Assembly: GCA_040403535.1 (NCBI GenBank)
Contig: JBBAKL010000036.1
Location: 1-30,986 of the forward strand
Direction of reading: 5' to 3'
From: JAHEYG01 sp040403535
GTDB taxonomy: Bacteria; Bacteroidota; Bacteroidia; B-17B0; Aurantibacillaceae
DNA: 30,986 nucleotides
In this document: in pieces, positions 24,283 to 30,986 of the stretch
Position numbering within the stretch: position 1 is the first letter of the stretch
Layout of the letters: each line of letters begins with the position of its first letter
Translations under genes and position numbers: made by a program
The notes under the pieces: model-generated
What the model was told of the DNA's origin: nothing
The model's input: only the letters and a program-made list of their open reading frames with translations
Databases searched by the model: none

Positions 24283-27200
24283 ATGAGTTTAAAAAGGTTT
24301 TTGCGCATCACTCTTGTTGCGCTGCTAATTTTAACAAGGAAGTCGTACGCCCAGTTTTATTACGGGATGCAAATGGACTTTGGCAAAAACCGCTTACAGT
24401 ATCAAAATTTTAACTGGACTTATTTTGAATACGATCGTTACCGTGTGTATTTATATCAGGGCGGAAAGGAAATAGCACAATACGTTTCTGTTTCGGTTGA
24501 TAAAATACTCCCAATGTTAGAGAAACGTTTGGATTATCAGATTGAAGATAAGGTATTAGTACTGGTGTACAATAACCAAAACGATTTTAAACAAAGTAAT
24601 TTAGGTCTCTCTTCCGAGGAGGAAACAAATGTTGGTGGTGTTACACACATCATTGGAGATAAAATCAGTATTTTTTTTAACGGCAGTCATGCGGATCTCG
24701 ACCGCCAGATACGCGCTGCACTTACTGATTTAATTATAAGCAAAATGATGTATGGAGGTCGTGCCCGGGATATGGTGCGAAATTCCACACTTTTAGTATT
24801 ACCGGATTGGTTTAAGCAAGGTTTGGTACGCTACATGTCTGAGGGCTGGCATACGCATGCCGATAATCAATTAATGGACGCTATTAAGAGCGATCGCTTT
24901 TACAAATTCAATCGTTTGTCAGGCAAAGATGCTTATATGGGTGGGCATGCATTGTGGTATTACATTGCCGAAACTTACGGTGAGGCCGTTATCCCCAATA
25001 TTCTTTACATGACGAAGGTTGCACGTAGTCCGGATAACGCGCTGCTCTTTATTTTGGGTACTTCTTTAAATAATTTGATTTATGAAATGACGGAAGTGTT
25101 CAATAAACGCTATTATAACTATAAGGACACTTTAAGAAGTTTGCCACTAACGCCTAACGTTTTAACGAAGCAAAAGAAAACCACTCATTATTACGAATTG
25201 AAAGTTAGTCCCGATGGTCAAAAAGCGGTTTACGCTACCAACGAACTCGGACAATTTAAAGTTTGGCTTCATGATTTAAACGGTCAGGAAAAAAATAAAC
25301 GCTTACTGAAGTTTGGTCCTAAAGTGGAGCGAATGGATGATTATAATTATCCTCTGTTGGCATTCCATCCAAATAACGAAATTGTGGCCATGTTGTATGA
25401 ACGAAAAGATCAGTTGATTTTACACACCTATAACATCACTACAAAAGAAAAGTTTAAAAGAAACATTACCGGATTCGAAAAAATAAACAGTTTTGCTTTT
25501 AGTCACGACGGAAAGAAACTGGTGATGAGTGGTGTTAAAAAAGGTAAAGGTCAGTCTGACATATTTGTGTTTATTTTGAACAGTGGCGGGATTGAGCAAT
25601 TAACCAATGATATCTGGGACGATAACCATCCGGTTTTTGTAAAAAACAGTAAAGGTATTGTGTTTGAAAGTAATCGTGTTTCTGATACCATTAAATGGAG
25701 TGAAGATGCTAAGGTGTTTAATAAAATTACCCGTAACAACGACTTGTTTTATTTAAGCTACGCGCCTAAATCACAAATAGCCATTCGGGTAACGAATACG
25801 CCTAATGTAAATGAAGCGCTTCCTCAAGAGTATTCTAAAGACTTAGTGGCGTATGTCAGCGAAAGAAACGGTATATATAACCGCTATGTAGCGCAGTTTG
25901 ATAGTAGCATTGCGTTTGTTGATACGGTTGAACATTACCGCTACTTTTTTAACTCAAAACCCATAAGCAATTACAGTCATAACATTGTTGAACAACACAT
26001 TAATTCGCGATTTACAAAAAAAGCGGAGGTGTTTTATAATTCAGGACAGTATTTTCTAACGGTGAGCGACTTAACCAAACCATCTGAAATCCAAAAAGCA
26101 GAATTAAAAGACACCTGGCTAAAAGCAACTGAACTTCCATCTGTATTTGATCCTGAAAAGATTATTTTGATACCGCCAAAAAAGAGCGAAGAACAGCCGC
26201 AAACGGTTGTTAAAGACACCACTGTTAAAAAGAAAAACGGAATTGATTTTGATAATTATAAACTTTCAGGCGAAAAGGATAATCCGCAAAACAAACAATT
26301 GGTAAAAGATACCGATCGGCCTCTTGTAACGGATACGGTTGGTAACAAAAGCTCTGTTGCCCAAAACGAATTCCGCTTTCCGATACAACAAAATTATTTC
26401 ACCGCATTTTATACGGATTATGTAGTTACGCAATTGGATAATTCTTATTTGAGCACTACTTATCAGCGATTTACCGGCGGATCTAATCCGATTTATTTAA
26501 ACCCTGGTTTAAATGCGCTCTTTAAAATCGGATTAAGCGATTTGTTTGAAGACAGAAGAATAATAGCTGGCTTTCGAATAGCAGGCTCATTGGATAATGA
26601 GTATATGCTAAGTTTTGAAAACAGAAAGCGCCTGGTTGATCATCAGGTTTTATTGCACCGCCAGTCGTTTTTAAAAGTAGCAGGGTATTATGGCGAGCTT
26701 GCTAAAATTCAAACGCATGATGTTCGTTATTCTGTAAAGTTGCCGTTTAGTGAAGTGAGCGCAACCCGATTTTCGATTCTGTACCGTAACGACAGAACAG
26801 TTTTCGCCTCTGTAGGAGATTTCTCCTTGCCTAAAAAGAATCAATACGATAATTATGCGGGCGCACGTTTAGAATATATTTTTGATAACACACGTAAGAG
26901 AGGTCTTAATTTATATAACGGTGTTCGCGCAAAGGTATGGACCGAATACTGGCGATTAATTAAAAACGATCAACATGACTTAATTACCTTTGGCTTTGAT
27001 ATCCGTGCTTATAAAAAAGTACACCGTGAACTTATATGGTGTAATCGTTTAGCCGGCGGATCGTCATTAGGAACCGATCGTTTGATTTATTATATGGGAG
27101 GTGTGGATGCTTGGTTTAATCCTTCTTTCGATCAAACAATAAATGTTGTGTATCCCGAGCAATATCAGTTCCAGACTTTGGCAACGAACATGCGTGGTTT

Positions 27201-27582
27201 TAAACAGAACATTCGCAATGGTAATAATTTTGTGGTATTCAATTCGGAAATGCGATGGCCAATTTTCAGATACCTGCTTAATAGGCCAATTCGTTCCGAC
27301 TTTGTGAATAATTTTCAGATTATAGCATTTGGTGATTTAGGCATGGCATGGTATGGCAGCAATCCGTTAAGCGAAGACAATACCTTAAATAAAAACACCT
27401 ATTACAGTAATCCGATATTGTTAACCGTTTATAACCAGAAAAATCCTTTAGTTGGCGGTTATGGTTTAGGGGTAAGGTCACGACTGTTAGGTTATTTTAT
27501 CCGCTTTGATTTGGCATGGGGGGTTGACGACATGCAAATTCAGAAATCAATGACGTATTTATCTTTCACAACAGATTTCTAA
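24283..27582 (+). CDS. Large exported protein with peptidase-like N-terminus, beta-propeller and outer-membrane barrel
   Basis: The 1099-residue protein has a signal peptide (cut near A23). Region about 30-290 resembles the fold of MA-type metallopeptidases (YDRYRVYLYQGGKEIAQYV, the WFKQGLVRYMSEGW helix, GGHALWYYIAETYG), but no HExxH is present where such enzymes have it. Region about 300-640 reads as a TolB/WD40-like beta-propeller (KVSPDGQKAVYATNELGQFKVW, FSHDGKKLVMSG). A low-complexity charged linker follows (about 655-700), and the C-terminal 400 residues alternate aromatic strands and end in MTYLSFTTDF, as expected of an outer-membrane barrel. Function is unknown; a surface or envelope assembly role is inference. 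Its stop overlaps the next ATG by one base (TAATG). Confidence 0.8.
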   Translation: MSLKRFLRITLVALLILTRKSYAQFYYGMQMDFGKNRLQYQNFNWTYFEYDRYRVYLYQGGKEIAQYVSVSVDKILPMLEKRLDYQIEDKVLVLVYNNQNDFKQSNLGLSSEEETNVGGVTHIIGDKISIFFNGSHADLDRQIRAALTDLIISKMMYGGRARDMVRNSTLLVLPDWFKQGLVRYMSEGWHTHADNQLMDAIKSDRFYKFNRLSGKDAYMGGHALWYYIAETYGEAVIPNILYMTKVARSPDNALLFILGTSLNNLIYEMTEVFNKRYYNYKDTLRSLPLTPNVLTKQKKTTHYYELKVSPDGQKAVYATNELGQFKVWLHDLNGQEKNKRLLKFGPKVERMDDYNYPLLAFHPNNEIVAMLYERKDQLILHTYNITTKEKFKRNITGFEKINSFAFSHDGKKLVMSGVKKGKGQSDIFVFILNSGGIEQLTNDIWDDNHPVFVKNSKGIVFESNRVSDTIKWSEDAKVFNKITRNNDLFYLSYAPKSQIAIRVTNTPNVNEALPQEYSKDLVAYVSERNGIYNRYVAQFDSSIAFVDTVEHYRYFFNSKPISNYSHNIVEQHINSRFTKKAEVFYNSGQYFLTVSDLTKPSEIQKAELKDTWLKATELPSVFDPEKIILIPPKKSEEQPQTVVKDTTVKKKNGIDFDNYKLSGEKDNPQNKQLVKDTDRPLVTDTVGNKSSVAQNEFRFPIQQNYFTAFYTDYVVTQLDNSYLSTTYQRFTGGSNPIYLNPGLNALFKIGLSDLFEDRRIIAGFRIAGSLDNEYMLSFENRKRLVDHQVLLHRQSFLKVAGYYGELAKIQTHDVRYSVKLPFSEVSATRFSILYRNDRTVFASVGDFSLPKKNQYDNYAGARLEYIFDNTRKRGLNLYNGVRAKVWTEYWRLIKNDQHDLITFGFDIRAYKKVHRELIWCNRLAGGSSLGTDRLIYYMGGVDAWFNPSFDQTINVVYPEQYQFQTLATNMRGFKQNIRNGNNFVVFNSEMRWPIFRYLLNRPIRSDFVNNFQIIAFGDLGMAWYGSNPLSEDNTLNKNTYYSNPILLTVYNQKNPLVGGYGLGVRSRLLGYFIRFDLAWGVDDMQIQKSMTYLSFTTDF

Positions 27583-27944
27583 TGAATAGTATTTATATAT
27601 TGCTTTTGGTTGGATTATTTGCAGGAATACTGAGCGGATTAGTTGGCATTGGAGGAGGAATCATAATTGTTCCTGTTTTAGTTTATTTTTTGCATTACAC
27701 ACAGCAACAGGCGCAAGGGACAACATTATTTATGTTTCTTTTACCAATTGGGATTTTAGGAGTGATGAATTATTACAAGGCCGGCTATGTTGAATTTAAA
27801 ACGGCATTAATAATCGCATCTACATTTGTTATAGGAAGTTATTTCGGAAGTAAATGGGCTATTGCCTTAGATCAAAAAACCGTTAAACAAATATTTGGGG
27901 TAATAATAGTTTTACTCGGACTTAGAATGATTTTTTGGAAGTAA
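27582..27944 (+). CDS. Half-size TauE/SafE-family permease
   Basis: A 120-residue membrane protein with about four hydrophobic segments. The family signature GLFAGILSGLVGIGGGIIIVPVL lies at the N-terminus, followed by QQAQGTTLFMFLLPIGILGV. TauE/SafE exporters of sulfite or sulfoacetate usually have two such repeats in about 250 residues, while this has only one. It could work as a homodimer, as shown for other inverted-repeat transporters (inference). Its ATG shares a base with the previous stop (TAATG), and its stop is one base from the M20 amidohydrolase, so all three are probably translated from one message. The substrate is unknown. Confidence 0.85.
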   Translation: MNSIYILLLVGLFAGILSGLVGIGGGIIIVPVLVYFLHYTQQQAQGTTLFMFLLPIGILGVMNYYKAGYVEFKTALIIASTFVIGSYFGSKWAIALDQKTVKQIFGVIIVLLGLRMIFWK

Positions 27945-27945
27945 T

Positions 27946-29139
27946 ATGATTACGGTTCAACATATTAAGAAATTGGCTGAAAAGAATTTTTCGAGAACGC
28001 TTGAAATTCGTCGGCACATCCATCAGAATCCGGAATTATCGTTTAAGGAATTTGAAACAAGCAAATTTGTTGCCTCGGTATTGGATGCGTTAGGAATAGA
28101 ATACATTACCGGAGTTGTAAATACAGGAATAGTTGCGCTGATAAAGGGCAAAAATCCGGATAAAAAAGTAGTTTTATTACGAGCAGATTTAGACGCTCTT
28201 CCCATTCAAGAGCAAAATAAAACGGATTATATTTCAAAGAATCCCGGTATTATGCATGCCTGTGGTCATGATGTTCACAGCGCCAGTTTACTTGGAGCGG
28301 CTGCTATTTTACAAGAACTAAGATCAGAATTTGAAGGCACCGTTAAACTGATTTTTCAGCCGGGGGAAGAAGTTTTACCGGGCGGAGCCTCTCTAATGAT
28401 AAAAGAAGGGGTTCTCAAAAATCCGGAGGTTTCATTAGCCATTGCACAACACGTTCATCCGAGTATGGAAACCGGAAAAGTGGGCTTCAGAAGCGGAATG
28501 TATATGGCTAGTACAGATGAAATATATTTAACGATCACAGGTAAAGGCGGTCATGCTGCCATGCCCGCAGATTATAATAATCCCTTATTAATTGCATCTG
28601 AAGTTCTGCTGGAGTTAAAGAAAAAATTTCCTAATGATGGTAAAGGCGAAATCCCAACTGTATTAGCCTTTGGAAAAATAGAAGGAAAAGGAGCTACGAA
28701 TGTTATTCCTGAAAAAGTAGAATTAGAAGGAACCTTTAGAACAATGAATGAAACGTGGAGAAAAGAAGCCCATGCCGAAATTCAACGTATTGTTAACGAA
28801 GTTTGTACCCGTACAAATTCTAAGGCGCAATTACGTATCGAAATTGGATATCCATTTTTGGTGAATGATATTAATACTACTGAATTGTGTCGGAAATCTG
28901 CTCAGGAATATTTGGGATTGGAAAATGTCGAAGAACTACCCCTTCGAATGACGGCAGAAGACTTTGCTTTTTTTTCGCAGCAATTGCCGGTATGTTTTTA
29001 CCGACTGGGTACAGGTAATAAAGCTAAAGGAATTACATCCGGCGTACATACATCTACTTTTGATATTGATGAGGATGCACTCAAGATTGGTTCGGGTCTT
29101 ATGGCTTGGTTAACCGTTAAAAGCCTTGCGGGCCAATAA
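27946..29139 (+). CDS. M20-family amidohydrolase (N-acyl-amino acid/hippurate hydrolase type)
   Basis: The protein has 397 residues, the normal length of the M20D group, which removes acyl or peptide groups from amino acids. Seen: LRADLDALPIQEQ (78-90), the metal-site block HACGHDVHSASLLGAA (104-119, with C106 and H108), QPGEEVLPGGA (138-148, catalytic Glu/ligand pair) and AQHVHPSMETG, then the dimerisation domain with KGGHAAMPAD. There is no signal peptide, so it is cytoplasmic. The exact substrate is not readable. It is the last gene of the TAATG-coupled trio. Confidence 0.92.
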   Translation: MITVQHIKKLAEKNFSRTLEIRRHIHQNPELSFKEFETSKFVASVLDALGIEYITGVVNTGIVALIKGKNPDKKVVLLRADLDALPIQEQNKTDYISKNPGIMHACGHDVHSASLLGAAAILQELRSEFEGTVKLIFQPGEEVLPGGASLMIKEGVLKNPEVSLAIAQHVHPSMETGKVGFRSGMYMASTDEIYLTITGKGGHAAMPADYNNPLLIASEVLLELKKKFPNDGKGEIPTVLAFGKIEGKGATNVIPEKVELEGTFRTMNETWRKEAHAEIQRIVNEVCTRTNSKAQLRIEIGYPFLVNDINTTELCRKSAQEYLGLENVEELPLRMTAEDFAFFSQQLPVCFYRLGTGNKAKGITSGVHTSTFDIDEDALKIGSGLMAWLTVKSLAGQ

Positions 29140-29224
29140 ATTAAAGCCTTCTATAAAATTGGATTTTTAGCAATTTTATCCCGAAAAATATACTATTTTT
29201 ACTGTCTTTACGTTATAGGATAAC

Positions 29225-30986
29225 TTGCGATTTCAAGCACATATATTACTGATTTTACCGGCTTTGTTTTTATGGTCATGCAGTACCAAAAAAAACACAA
29301 TCGTGCACCGAGGCTTTCATAACCTTACGGCTCGTTTTAACGGTTATTACTGGAGTTCAGAGGCTATTAAAGAAGGAGTTTTTAAGATTGAAAGCGCTAA
29401 CAAAGAAAATTACGAAAAAGTACTTCCTGTTTTTGTTGTTCCCAATAACGAGAATGCAAAAGCAACTTTTCCTGATTTCGATAAGGCAATAAAAAAATCA
29501 TCTCTGGTTATTCAGCGTCATACGATAAAAGACAAAAAAGATAACGAGATACCAACAGCAGGAAAGTGGATTGATAATAACTGGATAAATATTGGAATTT
29601 CCCGTTATTATAAGCGTGAGTTTTTCTCAGGGATAGAAGCTTTTGATTATGTAATCAGAACTTACAAATCAAAAGACAAATACACAGCATTGTTGTGGGC
29701 AGCTAAATGCTATAACGAAATTGGGGCTGTTTCTCAATCCGACCCGATGATTAGCATCCTTAAGAATGACAAAAACACACCTAAGAAAATTCAACGTGAA
29801 CTATTGCCGGTTCGGGCCGATTACTACATTAAACGGGGTTTAAATAAAGAGGCTATACAGGTTTTAACGGAAGCTTCCGCTCAAAAAGGATGGTTTGGTA
29901 AAGGAATTAAGAAAAAGTACCGTGCCCGTTACGCATTTATAGCGGCTCAATTATACGAGGAATTAAACGACAAAAAGAAAGCGCGCCAGTTTTACACAAA
30001 AACAATTGGTTTAAAACCGGGTTACGACATGGTTTTTTATTCCAGCATTAAATTGGCGCGATTGGTTGACAAAAAAAACGGAGGATCTGAGAAGGCTAAA
30101 GCGAAGTTGATTAAGATGTCGAAAGACGAAAAGAACAAAGAGTATTTGGATGTGATTTATTTTACTTTAGGTGAAATAGAAGAGAATGAGGGAAAGACCG
30201 ACAATGCGATTACTTATTATAAAAAATCGGCACAAAACAGTATCTCCAACACCAATCAAAAATCGGCATCTTTCTTGAAGTTGGGTGAAATTTATTTTGA
30301 GAAGGCTAGTTATTCCTTATCCGAAGCTTATTACGACAGTACAGTTGCGGTGCTTCCAAAAGATCACCCGAACTACGAAAAGATTGTGAACAGAAAAACT
30401 ACACTTTCTACACTGGTTGGATACATAAAAACCATACAACGTGAAGATAGTTTGCAAAAGCTGGCACGTTTATCGGAGTCAGAAAGAAATAAATTAATTG
30501 ATAAATACATTGAAAAATTAACGGAATATGAAGATCGTCAGCGCGAAGAATTGGAGCGCTTAAAGTCACAAAACCAAAACCCAATTAATAACGGTCCAAA
30601 TACAATAGGCGCACCAAATAGTGAAATTGCAGCCGTTGGAGGAAAAGGTAATTGGTATTTCTATAATCCAACCACCATAAGTTTTGGTATTTCAGATTTT
30701 GCTAAGAAATGGGGTAATCGTAAGCTGGAAGATAACTGGCGTAGAAGTCAGAAAGGCATGACAATTGATAATAATGAGCCGAATAATTCAGATGATAATA
30801 CTGTTGCCGATAACAAAGGAAGTGGGAAACCGAAAACTTCCGATCCGCGAAAATCGCGTGAATACTACATTAAACAGTTACCGCTTACCGATACTTTAAT
30901 GAAAATTTCACATAGTAAAATTGTTGAATCAGATTATCTTTTAGGCGCTACTTACAAGGAAGAACTTAATAATAACCGTAAGGCCA
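29225..30986 (+). CDS. porW: T9SS lipoprotein SprE/PorW (partial, C-terminus beyond window)
   Basis: This is a TPR-rich outer-envelope lipoprotein required for type IX secretion and, in gliding relatives, motility. The visible 587 codons show a lipobox with Cys19 (ALFLWSC), then FHNLTARFNGYYWSSEAIKEG, several TPR-like helix pairs (about 100-400) and the strongly conserved block NWYFYNPTTISFGISDFAKKWGNRKLEDNWRRS. These fit SprE of Flavobacterium and PorW of Porphyromonas. No in-frame ATG exists: a TAG lies at 29216-29218 and TTG 29225 is the only usable start before the lipobox. It supports the reading of the 4337-5833 product as a T9SS cargo. Confidence 0.9.
   Translation, partial: MRFQAHILLILPALFLWSCSTKKNTIVHRGFHNLTARFNGYYWSSEAIKEGVFKIESANKENYEKVLPVFVVPNNENAKATFPDFDKAIKKSSLVIQRHTIKDKKDNEIPTAGKWIDNNWINIGISRYYKREFFSGIEAFDYVIRTYKSKDKYTALLWAAKCYNEIGAVSQSDPMISILKNDKNTPKKIQRELLPVRADYYIKRGLNKEAIQVLTEASAQKGWFGKGIKKKYRARYAFIAAQLYEELNDKKKARQFYTKTIGLKPGYDMVFYSSIKLARLVDKKNGGSEKAKAKLIKMSKDEKNKEYLDVIYFTLGEIEENEGKTDNAITYYKKSAQNSISNTNQKSASFLKLGEIYFEKASYSLSEAYYDSTVAVLPKDHPNYEKIVNRKTTLSTLVGYIKTIQREDSLQKLARLSESERNKLIDKYIEKLTEYEDRQREELERLKSQNQNPINNGPNTIGAPNSEIAAVGGKGNWYFYNPTTISFGISDFAKKWGNRKLEDNWRRSQKGMTIDNNEPNNSDDNTVADNKGSGKPKTSDPRKSREYYIKQLPLTDTLMKISHSKIVESDYLLGATYKEELNNNRKA

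Overview
This window looks like chromosomal DNA of a member of the Bacteroidota. The evidence is AT-rich DNA with a fused MurF-alanine racemase, a fused DAHP synthase-chorismate mutase, a type IX secretion (T9SS) lipoprotein of the SprE/PorW type, a secreted protein with a T9SS-type C-terminal region, and several starts preceded by TAnnTTTG, the -7 element of the Bacteroidota sigma factor. There are no tRNA or rRNA genes, insertion sequences, phage genes or CRISPR arrays. It reads as core genome with small lineage-specific genes between housekeeping blocks.

Layout. (1) 1-4082, minus strand: a branched-chain amino acid operon ilvE-ilvD-ilvB, with ilvB cut by the left edge. It is preceded by a promoter, a 15-codon Ile/Thr-rich leader peptide and a terminator with a competing antiterminator, which together form a transcription attenuator. 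(2) 4337-7782: a secreted choice-of-anchor-L/T9SS protein, diverging from a TPR-like protein and a small hypothetical. (3) 7783-12784: the HrpB helicase, a methionine-type aminotransferase and an exported amidohydrolase. (4) 12858-14468: an intact secreted/membrane protein followed by a decayed tandem paralogue and a tiny Cys/Lys-rich ORF. (5) 14469-17307: DAHP synthase-chorismate mutase, a coiled-coil membrane protein and ComF. (6) 17388-19401: a protein built of 17-residue repeats, free-methionine-R-sulfoxide reductase, a secreted-protein gene broken by three frameshifts, and a possible dispersed repeat. (7) 19402-22421, minus strand: thymidine kinase overlapping murF-alr. (8) 22507-30986, plus strand: a conserved small protein, an M28 peptidase, a very large beta-propeller/barrel protein, a half-size TauE/SafE permease, an M20 amidohydrolase and the start of sprE/porW.

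The strongest single observation is the complete ilv attenuator. Second is the clustering of broken genes: at least five disabling lesions fall in two accessory secreted-protein genes, while every housekeeping gene is open. That argues for true gene decay rather than uniform sequencing error.
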